DNA from: an uncultured Geobacter sp.
GTDB taxonomy: Bacteria; Desulfobacterota; Desulfuromonadia; Geobacterales; Geobacteraceae
Reading direction: 5' to 3'
Assembly (NCBI GenBank): GCA_903915655.1
Contig: CAIWTU010000002.1
Span: forward strand, 1 to 59,081
DNA length: 59,081 nt
Shown here: in pieces, positions 20,255 through 28,855 of the stretch
Numbering within the stretch: the stretch's first letter is position 1
Layout of the letters: each line of letters opens with the position of its first letter
Notes under the pieces: generated by a model
The model's database searches: none
What the model was told of the DNA's origin: nothing
The model's input: only the letters and a program-made list of their open reading frames with translations
Translations under genes and position numbers: made by a program

Positions 20255-20300
20255 GTTCGCCCCGAGCTTTTCAAAGGGTGGAGAGCTGAGACATCGAGGC
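20255..20300. repeat. Degenerate dispersed intergenic repeat (GAGCTT-to-AAGGGT type)
   Basis: The text TTCGTTCGCCCCGAGC followed by TTTTCAAAGGGT resembles the widespread proteobacterial intergenic element TTCGCCCTGAGCTTGTCGAAGGGT, with substitutions. It occupies the 131-bp gap between mqnB and mqnD. Only this one copy of this type is seen in the window, so the call rests on resemblance to known elements. Confidence 0.35.
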
Positions 20301-20315
20301 TTCGACATCACTCTA

Positions 20316-21044
20316 CTAAAGCGCCCCGATAAAGGCATGAATGAAGCGCTGAGCATTTTCTGCGGCAGTGGCAATATCCCAGCGGGAGAGATCCCTATCC
20401 TCAACCATATTGCTTATGCCGCGGATCTCCATAAATTCAACCCCGTGCATAAGGGCAACGTGTGCTGCTGCCGCCCCCTCCATGTTCTCGCAGATTGCAC
20501 AGAAGCGGCCGGACAACTCCCTCCCCCTCTCCGCAGTCCCGCTGCAGGTGGAAACAGTTACAAACTTACCGCTCAGGAGCGGAATGGCCCCTGCAGCAGC
20601 AAAGCCGATCGCCCTTTCAACAAGGGATGATGAGAGCGGGATCTCGTTAAAATACCCCTTCCCCTGCACTTTCAGAAGCGGGATGCCGATGCAATCCAGG
20701 GGTCTCCACCCCAGAGGGGTCAACACCCCTTCATCCCCATATATTTCTGCAGTAGCAATTGCCAGAGCGCCTACTGCGAGTCGACTGCCGTTATAGGCGC
20801 CAGCACACCCGATGTTTATAAGGCGCCCGGGTGAAAACCTGTCGATCAAGATTGCCAGTAAAGCAGCCGTATTGGCCTTCCCTACCCCCGTAACTGCAAG
20901 AATGACCCGTTTAGATCCGCATTCCCACTCATGCAGATCAGTAAGGCCTCTTGACAGGGCCTCTTTGGCGTTCGTCATTTTTACCAGTAAAGAGATTTCT
21001 CCTGCTGTAGCGGCCGCAACGACTATAGTTTCCAATATCTCCAC
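20316..21044 (-). CDS. mqnB: Futalosine hydrolase MqnB
   Basis: A 242-residue nucleoside-phosphorylase-fold hydrolase that removes the base from futalosine. Features are VVAAATAGEISLLV at the start, VTGVGKANTAALLA, NIGCAGAYNGSRLAVGALAIA, the acidic catalytic stretch ICENMEGAAAAHVA and EIRGISNMVEDRD near the end. This pattern fits MqnB better than MTA/SAH nucleosidase. The GTG at 21044 has a weak ribosome site, and a TTG three codons in is possible. It is divergent from gspC and shares the regulatory region at 21106-21145. Confidence 0.9.
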   Translation of the reverse strand: MEILETIVVAAATAGEISLLVKMTNAKEALSRGLTDLHEWECGSKRVILAVTGVGKANTAALLAILIDRFSPGRLINIGCAGAYNGSRLAVGALAIATAEIYGDEGVLTPLGWRPLDCIGIPLLKVQGKGYFNEIPLSSSLVERAIGFAAAGAIPLLSGKFVTVSTCSGTAERGRELSGRFCAICENMEGAAAAHVALMHGVEFMEIRGISNMVEDRDLSRWDIATAAENAQRFIHAFIGAL

Positions 21045-21105
21045 CAGAATGCCCAGTTATATGAACCTGAGCGAAAATGAAAAGCCTCTTCATATTTTCT
21101 ACCTT

Positions 21106-21134
21106 TTGACTTGTTGTAACCGAGCAACTATATT
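21106..21134 (+). promoter_or_regulatory. Promoter of the gspC-N operon
   Basis: TTGACT (21106-21111), 17 bp, TATATT (21129-21134). The transcript would start near 21141, about 35 nt before the gspC ATG. The -10 lies inside the palindrome at 21121-21145. Confidence 0.65.
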
Positions 21135-21145
21135 ATAGTTGCTCG
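21121..21145. promoter_or_regulatory. 25-bp palindrome over the gspC -10 box (likely operator)
   Basis: Perfect 12-bp arms, CGAGCAACTATA and TATAGTTGCTCG, flank a single central T. The palindrome covers the -10 and the predicted start site. A protein bound here would block RNA polymerase, so repression of type II secretion is the simplest reading. A transcribed hairpin is less likely because no T-run follows. Confidence 0.6.
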
Positions 21146-21174
21146 AATCACCTTATACCACAACAGGCATCTTC

Positions 21175-22041
21175 ATGCATAATAAGATTATTGCGGCAAA
21201 TATCGTATTTTCGGTTTTCATAATCGCGGTGCTTGCCATGATTACCTCAGACCTGATTTCCTCCCGGTTGGCCAGAGCCTTTCCGCGAAAGGAAGTAAAA
21301 ACCGGCGCGATTGCTTCGGATCCCGGTGGTGAAAACCTCCTTGATTATGCATCCATTCTCGAAAAGGGGCTGTTCGGTAAAGCAACACAAGGGAAACTTT
21401 TTCCCATTCTCCAGAGTTCGGCACAAAATCAGGGCACCTCTCCCAACGATCTCCTCCTTCTTGGAACTGCCATCGGTTCGCCCCGTGAGACATATGCAAT
21501 GATCCTTCGATCGAGCACCCATGAAGAGCTGGTATTCAGACTGGGCGACAAGGTTTTTGATCTCGGCAGACTTGTATCCGTCAGACAAGATTCTGCCGAA
21601 ATCCTCTCGGAGGGGAAACGGGTAAAGGTCCTGACACCCACCGCAGTGACCGAAGAGGGGGGAAAGAAGCCGACCCCTGCAGAGCAGACAGCCGGCGGAC
21701 TGAATCCGAAGATGGTGGCTCCTGGAAGCTATGTGATTGACCAGCGGGCACTGAACGCCTCCCTGGACAATATGGGTCAGATTATGACCGATGCCCGGCT
21801 CCTCCCAAGCCTGAAGGACGGCAAAGTTGAGGGGTTTAAAGCGTTGGAGGTAAAGCCTTCCGGGATATTCGGCATGGTAGGGATCAAAAATGGTGATACG
21901 CTGCTCCGCATCAACGACTTCAGCATCGATTCGCCTGACAAGGCGATACAGTCTCTGGTCTCCCTGAAGGGACAGAGCAAAATCAAGCTCGACCTGATAC
22001 GGAACGGCCAACCGACAACATTTAATTATGACATACGATAA
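21175..22041 (+). CDS. gspC: Type II secretion inner-membrane protein GspC
   Basis: A 288-residue protein linking the inner-membrane platform to the secretin. It has one N-terminal membrane segment (IIAANIVFSVFIIAVLAMI), a homology region (about 70-150, LGTAIGSPRETYAMILRS) and a C-terminal PDZ domain (FGMVGIKNGDTLLRINDFSI). The ATG at 21175 is preferred to an upstream alternative at 21139, which would start at or before the predicted transcript start. It is the first gene of the gspC-to-N operon. Confidence 0.9.
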   Translation: MHNKIIAANIVFSVFIIAVLAMITSDLISSRLARAFPRKEVKTGAIASDPGGENLLDYASILEKGLFGKATQGKLFPILQSSAQNQGTSPNDLLLLGTAIGSPRETYAMILRSSTHEELVFRLGDKVFDLGRLVSVRQDSAEILSEGKRVKVLTPTAVTEEGGKKPTPAEQTAGGLNPKMVAPGSYVIDQRALNASLDNMGQIMTDARLLPSLKDGKVEGFKALEVKPSGIFGMVGIKNGDTLLRINDFSIDSPDKAIQSLVSLKGQSKIKLDLIRNGQPTTFNYDIR

Positions 22042-22143
22042 AGGGGGGCGAATGGCAACCTGCGAATCAAGAGAGAGAAATCCGCTCCGGTCTCTTCCCT
22101 TGAACTTTCGCTCCTTGCCCCTGGCCGCTCCTGGAGGGTTATC

Positions 22144-24036
22144 TTGAAAAGAATCTTACCCGTTTTATGGGCTCTTGCCCTGCTCATTTCCCTCTTGGGA
22201 CCGCTCCCGGCCCTGGCCAAGGGGGTTGTGCTCAATTTCACTGATGTGGACATCTCCACAATGGTAAAGTTCATCAGCGAACTGACCGGGAAAAACTTTG
22301 TGATGGACGAACGGGTAAAAGGAAAAATATCTGTTTTTTCCCCTTCCAAGCTTTCCCCCGACGATGCCTTTAATGTCTTCACTTCGGTGCTTGAACTGAA
22401 GGGGTTTACCTCCATCCAGGCAGGCAAAGTCTACAAAATTGTCCCGATATCCTCAGCCAGACAGGCGGGGATGAATATTCTTTCCGGCAAGGAAAAGGGA
22501 CCGGTAAACGATGCCTATGTTGCCAGGGTCATTCCACTGGAAAATATTTCCTCCACGGAGGCTGTGACCTTTCTCCAGCCGGTAGTCTCAAAGGATGGGT
22601 ATATAGCCTCATTCGGCCCTTCCAACATGTTGCTGATGGTCGATTCAGACCTGAACGTGCTAAAAATACAGGGTATTCTCAAGATAATTGACACCAGCCA
22701 GCGCCGCGAGGGAGCGGAACTGGTTTTTCTGAAGAACGCCTCTGCCGAGAATGTTGCCAACCTGGTCCGTGAATGGCAGGGCTCCAGGGATAAAGCGGCC
22801 TCAGCCAGGACCATGGGACAGGGTGTAACTTCCGCATCGGGAGGGTTGATAGTTCCGGATGCCCGACTGAACGCCCTGATCATCTTCGGTAGCGCCAAGG
22901 AAAAGGATGGTATCAAAAACCTGATTGCCATAGTCGACATCGCCTCTCCAAGTTCCAGCTGCAAGATCAATGTCTACAGCTTGGAAAACGCCGACGCCAC
23001 CGAAGCAGCCAAGGTGCTCGAAGCAATAGTCAAGGAATCGGCCGTAACCCCCGGGCAAGCAGGCGCCAATCCGCAACAGTCCGCCTTTGAAGGGGGAAAG
23101 ATAATCATGACTCCTGACAAGGCAACCAATTCGCTGGTCATCCTGGCTTCGCCCGGCGATTACCACAATTTGCTCCAGGTGATACAGAAACTCGACAGGC
23201 GGCGCAGGCAAGTCTTCGTACAGGCGGTGATTGCCGAGATATCTCTCGACAAACTGAAGGAATTAGGCACTCAGATAGGGGTTGCAGGGGGGGGGGTCTT
23301 TGGGGACACTGCCACAGCGGGGGTATTTGACCCGTTCAATATCCTGGGCCAATCGACTCCGCAACAGATTGCAATTGTTAAAGCACTTGGAACCTTGGGC
23401 AATATCCGGATCGGGGCTAATATCAACGCCCTTTTCAGTGATGGAACGGTCAATGTCCTCTCCACACCGACCATCATGACCTCGGACAACAAGGAAGCAG
23501 AGATCTTCGTCGGCGAGAACGTACCCTTTATGACATCAACTACTTCTTACAGTACCGGCGTGGCACAAACGTCCAATATCGAGAGGAAAGATACCGGTAT
23601 TATCCTCCGTATCACTCCCCAGATAACCGAAGGCGACTACCTGAAGCTCGACATTTACCAGGAGATTTCGGCGATCAAGACTGCGCTTAGCTCGGGAGAA
23701 GCCTCGGATATTATCACAACCAAGCGTTCCGCAAAGACCTCGGTAGTTGTAAAAGATAAGGATACTGTGGTAATCGGCGGACTGATCCAGGATCAAGACA
23801 GAAACACGGTCGTCAAGATCCCGATACTCGGTGACATCCCTCTGCTCGGCTGGCTCTTCAAGACCAAGTCGACCCAGCGGACAAAGACCAATCTACTGAT
23901 AATGCTGACGCCGCGCATTATCAAATCCGCACAGGATATGGCTCAGGTCTCCGAAAAGCAGAAGGCCCGATTCGAACAGGAGACGCAGAGCGACAAGCCG
24001 TTCAATCTCGACAGGGAGATGCGACCGGTTCCTTGA
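22144..24036 (+). CDS. gspD: Type II secretion outer-membrane secretin GspD
   Basis: About 630 residues, forming the outer-membrane exit channel. The signal peptide ends near LPALA. The N0 domain (VVLNFTDVDISTMVKFISEL) is followed by N1-N3 repeats (VIPLENISSTEAVTFL, VFLKNASAENVANLV, VYSLENADATEAAKVL). The secretin core has VFVQAVIAEISLDKLKELG, VPFMTSTTSY, VIGGLIQDQD and IPILGDIPLLGWLFK. The start is TTG at 22144, with GGAGGG six bases upstream. There is no clear pilotin-binding S-domain at the C-terminus. It lies 102 bp after gspC. Confidence 0.95.
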   Translation: MKRILPVLWALALLISLLGPLPALAKGVVLNFTDVDISTMVKFISELTGKNFVMDERVKGKISVFSPSKLSPDDAFNVFTSVLELKGFTSIQAGKVYKIVPISSARQAGMNILSGKEKGPVNDAYVARVIPLENISSTEAVTFLQPVVSKDGYIASFGPSNMLLMVDSDLNVLKIQGILKIIDTSQRREGAELVFLKNASAENVANLVREWQGSRDKAASARTMGQGVTSASGGLIVPDARLNALIIFGSAKEKDGIKNLIAIVDIASPSSSCKINVYSLENADATEAAKVLEAIVKESAVTPGQAGANPQQSAFEGGKIIMTPDKATNSLVILASPGDYHNLLQVIQKLDRRRRQVFVQAVIAEISLDKLKELGTQIGVAGGGVFGDTATAGVFDPFNILGQSTPQQIAIVKALGTLGNIRIGANINALFSDGTVNVLSTPTIMTSDNKEAEIFVGENVPFMTSTTSYSTGVAQTSNIERKDTGIILRITPQITEGDYLKLDIYQEISAIKTALSSGEASDIITTKRSAKTSVVVKDKDTVVIGGLIQDQDRNTVVKIPILGDIPLLGWLFKTKSTQRTKTNLLIMLTPRIIKSAQDMAQVSEKQKARFEQETQSDKPFNLDREMRPVP

Positions 24037-24120
24037 TGGTGACACAATATACCATAGCGGAAGGTTGACGCTAATCAGGAAGATTTTGGTTAGAGTGAGG
24101 GGAGCAATCAGTCAGCCGCA

Positions 24121-24175
24121 CCTAAAATCGCCCTTAATCCTCCCTCTGCAAAAGGGGGGCTTTGAGGTTACAGGA
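24121..24175. repeat. Possible degenerate dispersed repeat upstream of gspE
   Basis: The stretch around TCGCCCTTAATCCTCCCTCT and AAAAGGGGGG has the pyrimidine-run/purine-run shape of the dispersed intergenic repeats common in Geobacter-type genomes. It lies in the 146-bp gspD-gspE gap. Similar CCTCC/GGAGG-rich text recurs at about 51666-51706 and weakly at 7692-7715, but the copies are too diverged to align confidently by eye. Confidence 0.25.
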
Positions 24176-24182
24176 AATAATT

Positions 24183-25745
24183 ATGACAGAAGCCTCTTCC
24201 CTGGAGGCCATTGCCACCCGGCTTGGCATCCCGTTCCAGAGCGAAATCATCGATTCAGAGGTGGACACCTCCATCTTGGCGCGGCTACCGCTGGCTTTCG
24301 CCCGCAGCAACCGCCTCCTTCCGCTCCGGGAAGAAAACGGGAAACTCCTCGTTGCCGCCAGTGAACCCGCCAACCTCCTTGCACTTGATGAAGTGGGTGG
24401 TCTTTTCGGGCTGCCGGTGCTGGCCATTGCCGTTCCGCCGCAGGCAACCCTGGAGGCGGTCAACCGCCTTTATACCAGGATGTCAAGCTCCGCACAGGAA
24501 GTTATTGAAGAACTTGAAGGGGAAGATCTCAACACCATCGCTTCCGAACTGAACGAACCTCGTGACCTGCTCGACCTGACCGATGAAGCGCCTGTGATAC
24601 GGCTATTGAATTCCATCCTGTTTCAGGCGGTCAAGGAACGGGCCAGTGATATCCATATAGAACCATATGAACGTGAAGTGGAAGTCCGCTTCAGGATAGA
24701 CGGAATTCTTTACAAGATGCTGGCGCCACCCAAGGTTGTCCAGGAGTCGCTGATCTCAAGGGTGAAGATCATGTCCGGACTCAATATAGCCGAAAAGAGG
24801 CTCCCTCAGGACGGCCGGATCCGGGTGATCGTTGCGGGGAGGAATATCGACATCAGGGTCTCCATTATCCCGACCTTCTTCGGAGAACGGGTCGTCCTCA
24901 GACTTCTGGACAAGAAAAAAGGGGTCCTCTCCCTGGAGGATATCGGAATCTCGGGTGACGGGGTGACCACCATGGAGCGCCTTCTTTGCCGCAACAACGG
25001 GATCATCCTGGTAACAGGTCCAACCGGCAGCGGCAAGTCAACCACCCTGTACGCATCACTCAGCCGCTTGAATTCATCGGAAAAGAACATTATCACCGTC
25101 GAAGACCCGATCGAGTACCAGTTGAAAGGTGTCGGCCAGATACAGGTAAATCCGAAGATAGATTTGACCTTCGCCAACGGGCTTCGATCCATACTCCGAC
25201 AGGACCCGGATATTATCATGGTCGGAGAGATACGGGATACGGAGACGGCAGAGATAGCCATTCAGGCAAGCCTTACCGGTCACCTTGTCCTTTCAACCCT
25301 CCACACGAACGACTCGGCAACTGCCATCACCAGGCTGATCGATATGGGGATCGAGCCGTTCATGATCGCCTCTTCGCTGAGCGCCGTCCTTGCCCAGCGC
25401 CTTGTCCGCCTGATCTGCCCGCACTGCAGGGAGGGGTACCGGCCGGAACAGCTATATCCCGGAATAACCCTCCCCCCGGTTCTCTATCGCGGCACGGGGT
25501 GTGATAAATGCTTCGGCCTGGGAACCATTGGGCGTACCCTGATCCACGAACTCTTGCTGGTCGATGCCGATATCTGCTCAATGATAATCAGGCAGGCCCC
25601 TGCCGGAGAAATCAAAGAATATGCGATATCTAAAGGGATGAAGACCCTGCGTGATGACGGACTGGGAAAAGCAGCTGCCGGCATCACCACCATCCAGGAG
25701 GTAATGCGGGTAACCCAGGAGGATTATGCCGACCTTCCGCTATAG
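24183..25745 (+). CDS. gspE: Type II secretion ATPase GspE
   Basis: A 520-residue cytoplasmic motor that drives pseudopilus assembly. The N-terminal domain is MshEN/N1E-like. The ATPase core has Walker A GPTGSGKSTTLY, the Asp box IITVEDPIEYQ, Walker B DPDIIMVGEIRDTETAEIA and the His box GHLVLSTLHTNDS. A CxxC-x(n)-CxxC zinc element is present (CPHC and CDKC). The ATG at 24183 follows CAGGAAAT and is preferred to a TTG seven codons upstream. Its end overlaps the gspF start by 20 bp. Confidence 0.95.
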   Translation: MTEASSLEAIATRLGIPFQSEIIDSEVDTSILARLPLAFARSNRLLPLREENGKLLVAASEPANLLALDEVGGLFGLPVLAIAVPPQATLEAVNRLYTRMSSSAQEVIEELEGEDLNTIASELNEPRDLLDLTDEAPVIRLLNSILFQAVKERASDIHIEPYEREVEVRFRIDGILYKMLAPPKVVQESLISRVKIMSGLNIAEKRLPQDGRIRVIVAGRNIDIRVSIIPTFFGERVVLRLLDKKKGVLSLEDIGISGDGVTTMERLLCRNNGIILVTGPTGSGKSTTLYASLSRLNSSEKNIITVEDPIEYQLKGVGQIQVNPKIDLTFANGLRSILRQDPDIIMVGEIRDTETAEIAIQASLTGHLVLSTLHTNDSATAITRLIDMGIEPFMIASSLSAVLAQRLVRLICPHCREGYRPEQLYPGITLPPVLYRGTGCDKCFGLGTIGRTLIHELLLVDADICSMIIRQAPAGEIKEYAISKGMKTLRDDGLGKAAAGITTIQEVMRVTQEDYADLPL

Positions 25746-26937
25746 CGCGTATAACGCAGGGGGAAGCCCTATCACCGGGACCATCGAGGCAGACAGTGCC
25801 AGGGAGGCAAGGGCTCGGCTCAAAAAGGACTCTCTCTATCCACGGGAGATTGTCGCTCTTGACGATACCTCGGCAGGAGTTGGATGGCGCCTATTCCGCC
25901 GCCGTATCGGCCTGGCGGAGATTTCCCTGGTTACCAGGCGGCTGGCAACCCTGGCAGGTTCGGCGGTTCCGATCTTTGAGGCGATTTCGACCCTTTACGA
26001 ACAGGAGGCGCCGGGCGAACTCAAGCAGGTCCTCGGCAGGGTGAGGGAAAGACTGGCAGAAGGGTCAACTCTGGCCAAGGCGATGGCTGGAGAACCCCAT
26101 GTCTTCAGTGAAAGTTTTACCAGCATGGTTGCCGCTGGTGAGGCAAGCGGCGCGCTGGAAATTATCCTGGAGCGGCTGGCCGATTTTCTGGAAGATCAGG
26201 AGGAAGTGAGGAGCAGGATAACTACCTCCCTCGCTTATCCGGTGCTGATGGTAATCGTAGGCTCGGGAGTAATGATCTTCCTCCTCGCAGTCGTAGTTCC
26301 GAAAATCGTCGTCATCTTCGAACAGAACAAGGCCACTTTGCCACTCATCACCCTTCTCCTCATCAAAACGAGTAATCTGATCCGCACAGGGTGGTGGGCA
26401 CTGCTGCTGTTCGGCGCAGTCGGCGTCCTGGCATGGAAAAAGGCGTCAAAACAGGAGTCGATGCGCCGCAAGATTGATGCTCTGCAACTCAAAATCCCAT
26501 TACTCGGTCCCCTCTTTCGCAGGCTTATCCTTGCCAGATTTGCCAAGATACTCGGTCTGCTCCTCACAAGCGGAGTGCCTATCATGAAAGCCCTTGAAAT
26601 AACAGGTGAAGTTGTCGTAAACAGAAGCTACCGCCTTTTTTTCAAGACTGCCAGAGAGGACCTTGCAGAGGGGGGAAGTCTCTCCTCCTCACTCAGAGCC
26701 AGCACCCTCTTCCCCCCCCTCCTGGTCCATATGGTGGCAGTCGGTGAACAGGGGGGGAAACTGGAGGAGATGCTGCTCAAGGCGGCAAAAGCCTACGAAA
26801 AAGAATTCACCTCGTCGGTCGCCCGGTTCATGGCCCTGCTGGAACCGCTCATGGTCCTGGCGATGGGTGTGGCTGTCGGTATTGTCGTCCTGGCAGTTCT
26901 CCTCCCGATATTCCAGTTAAACGAATTGATCAAGTGA
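25726..26937 (+). CDS. gspF: Type II secretion inner-membrane platform protein GspF
   Basis: A 403-residue polytopic protein with two repeated GspF domains (about 70-195 and 270-395). Each is followed by membrane helices: LMVIVGSGVMIFLLAVVVP, WWALLLFGAVGVLAW and, at the C-terminus, MVLAMGVAVGIVVLAVLLPIF. Conserved blocks are TRRLATLAGSAVPIFEAI, MVAAGEASGALEIILERLA and the repeat copy MVAVGEQGGKLEEMLLK. The start lies inside gspE, so translation is coupled. Confidence 0.95.
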   Translation: MPTFRYSAYNAGGSPITGTIEADSAREARARLKKDSLYPREIVALDDTSAGVGWRLFRRRIGLAEISLVTRRLATLAGSAVPIFEAISTLYEQEAPGELKQVLGRVRERLAEGSTLAKAMAGEPHVFSESFTSMVAAGEASGALEIILERLADFLEDQEEVRSRITTSLAYPVLMVIVGSGVMIFLLAVVVPKIVVIFEQNKATLPLITLLLIKTSNLIRTGWWALLLFGAVGVLAWKKASKQESMRRKIDALQLKIPLLGPLFRRLILARFAKILGLLLTSGVPIMKALEITGEVVVNRSYRLFFKTAREDLAEGGSLSSSLRASTLFPPLLVHMVAVGEQGGKLEEMLLKAAKAYEKEFTSSVARFMALLEPLMVLAMGVAVGIVVLAVLLPIFQLNELIK

Positions 26938-26976
26938 GAACGTCAAGGTTCAGCTTAACTCCGGAGGTTATTGAAT

Positions 26977-27420
26977 ATGAAGTCACCTGTTCACGCTAAC
27001 AGCGGTTTTACCCTTATTGAAATTATGGTTGTCATAGTGATCCTGAGCCTGCTGGCAATACTGGTCGGTCCGAAAATTATCGGGCGGACCGATGACGCCA
27101 AAATTGCAGACGCCAAGGTCCAGATACGTAATCTGGAGAGCGCTTTGAAACTGTACAAGCTGGACAACGGAGTCTTCCCCTCCACCGAACAGGGGTTGAC
27201 GGCGCTTATCACCAAACCGACCACTGGTGTTATCCCCAAAAATTTCCGCGAGGGGGGATACCTGGAGGCCAGTACCGCGCCTAAAGATCCATGGGGCAAT
27301 GAATATCTCTACCTTTCACCCGGTGAACATGGCGACTACGACCTCCATTCCTTCGGCACCGACGGCGTCAAGGGAGGGGAAGGTAAGAATGCAGACATCG
27401 AAAGCTGGGACCTCCGCTAG
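26977..27420 (+). CDS. gspG: Major pseudopilin GspG
   Basis: A 147-residue major pseudopilin. The prepilin peptidase site lies between G and F in NSGFTLIEIMVVIVIL, with Glu at +5. The C-terminal globular domain has the GspG marks LDNGVFPSTEQGLTAL, APKDPWGNEYLYLSPG and the calcium-site region FGTDGVKGGEGKNADI. The ATG at 26977 lies 9 bp after GGAGG; a TTG six bases earlier is too close to the ribosome site. Confidence 0.95.
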   Translation: MKSPVHANSGFTLIEIMVVIVILSLLAILVGPKIIGRTDDAKIADAKVQIRNLESALKLYKLDNGVFPSTEQGLTALITKPTTGVIPKNFREGGYLEASTAPKDPWGNEYLYLSPGEHGDYDLHSFGTDGVKGGEGKNADIESWDLR

Positions 27421-27922
27421 CCTTAACGGTGGCTTTACCTTGATCGAGATGCTGGTGGTCATCTTCATCCTCTCCATCATCGCACTACTGGTATACCCAA
27501 AGCTTCCTTCAGCGGGTGACAGGGGGGAGTTGCGTTCCTCGGCAAGGTCCATTGCCGCAACCATCCGGTACCTGGAAAATCTGGCCATCACCAGCAAAGG
27601 TTCCTACAGAATCTGGATCAACCTGGATGATTCCACTCTGGCGATAAAAAAGATCGGCGCCGATGGGAGCGAGGAAACAGCCCCAGACCTTCTCCTGAGC
27701 AGGAAATTGCTGGCAGGTGAAATCAGGATCGCCGATGTCATTTCTTCACGCATCGGAAAAATCACCAGTGGGAAATTCCCGCTTGATTTCGGGCCGATGG
27801 GCCTCCGTGAATTTGTCACTATTCATCTCCTTTCGACAAAAGGGCATTACTATGCCGTGCAGGCGTATCCGCGCAGCGGCCGGGTAAAGGTGTTCGATAA
27901 CTACAGCGGAGGCGTGACATGA
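27389..27922 (+). CDS. gspH: Minor pseudopilin GspH
   Basis: A 177-residue minor pseudopilin with the cleavage motif NGGFTLIEMLVVIFIL and Glu at +5. The globular part (RSIAATIRYLENLAITSKGSYRIWINLDD) fits the GspH family. The ATG at 27389 follows AGGGGAAGG and overlaps gspG by 32 bp. Reading frames further upstream in the same phase are only the shadow of gspG. Confidence 0.9.
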   Translation: MQTSKAGTSASLNGGFTLIEMLVVIFILSIIALLVYPKLPSAGDRGELRSSARSIAATIRYLENLAITSKGSYRIWINLDDSTLAIKKIGADGSEETAPDLLLSRKLLAGEIRIADVISSRIGKITSGKFPLDFGPMGLREFVTIHLLSTKGHYYAVQAYPRSGRVKVFDNYSGGVT

Positions 27923-28266
27923 AGGGTTTCACTCTCCTGGAAATCATGATAGCGCTGGCCATCATGACAGGAGTTATTCTCACGGTAATTTCCGCTTTCA
28001 ACTACCATCTCTCCATTGTTGCGCGAGACAGGGAGGAGACCACTCTCCTCCTCCTCGCCAGGGCAAAGCTCGAAGAACTGGAACTGGTAAAAAAAGCTGC
28101 GTCTCCGGGGGTCGAGGAGGGAACCTTCGGTCCGGACCGGCCGGATATTTCCTGGAAGATGGAGACTGCCGGCACTGCGATTGCTTTATTCAAAAAACTG
28201 ACCCTTACGGCAACATGGGGAAAGGCGAGGAGGTCACTCTCTCTTGTCCATTATGTGGCAAAATAA
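27919..28266 (+). CDS. gspI: Minor pseudopilin GspI
   Basis: A 115-residue minor pseudopilin starting MKGFTLLEIMIALAIM, with almost no leader peptide before the G/F cleavage site. Length and the pattern RAKLEELELVK fit GspI, which nucleates the tip complex with GspJ and GspK. It overlaps gspH by 4 bp. Confidence 0.92.
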   Translation: MKGFTLLEIMIALAIMTGVILTVISAFNYHLSIVARDREETTLLLLARAKLEELELVKKAASPGVEEGTFGPDRPDISWKMETAGTAIALFKKLTLTATWGKARRSLSLVHYVAK

Positions 28267-28855
28267 AGGCTTCACGCTACTGGAACTTCTTATCGCCATC
28301 GCCCTCCTGGTCTTACTGAGCGGTACTCTGTACGGGACCTTTTTTGCCGTAATGAAAGGTCGTGACAGCGCCTCCGCCCGCATGGAAAACATTCGTGAAG
28401 TACGGACGACGCTTGACATGCTGAGGAGAGAACTCGCCTCAACATTCTATAAAAAGGATAACAAGAGGCTTCATTTTGTTGTCGAAGACCGGGACACCTT
28501 CGGCAAACCGGCCTCCTCGCTCGATTTTACGACTGTCACCATTTCGCTGGCGGGAACCGTCCCTACTTCCGACATTGCTACTCTCCGCTACAATACTGTT
28601 GAAAAAGATGGAAAGATTCAGCTGACGCGGGAGGAGACGGATCCCTATCTCCATAACAGACCGGTCACATATCCGCAGATGGAAGCTTTACAGGGTTTCC
28701 TGGTAGAATGCTACAACGGGAACGACTGGGTGAAAAGTTGGGATACTGCCTTGAACAACGGCCTTCCCAAGGCAGTGAGGGTGACCCTTACAGTTCAGGA
28801 TGGAGAACAAAAGCAGGATTTTTCTGCCGTGACTAACCTGAGAGTGGCGCAATGA
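28253..28855 (+). CDS. gspJ: Minor pseudopilin GspJ
   Basis: A 200-residue minor pseudopilin with NKGFTLLELLIAIALL and Glu at +5. VRTTLDMLRRELASTFYKKD is a typical GspJ segment. The ATG at 28253 lies inside the gspI end; a TTG three codons earlier is possible. Confidence 0.92.
   Translation: MWQNKGFTLLELLIAIALLVLLSGTLYGTFFAVMKGRDSASARMENIREVRTTLDMLRRELASTFYKKDNKRLHFVVEDRDTFGKPASSLDFTTVTISLAGTVPTSDIATLRYNTVEKDGKIQLTREETDPYLHNRPVTYPQMEALQGFLVECYNGNDWVKSWDTALNNGLPKAVRVTLTVQDGEQKQDFSAVTNLRVAQ

Noticed and set aside
24162-24182. TTG start of gspE seven codons upstream
   Set aside because: The ATG at 24183 has an AGGA at suitable distance; the TTG has none.
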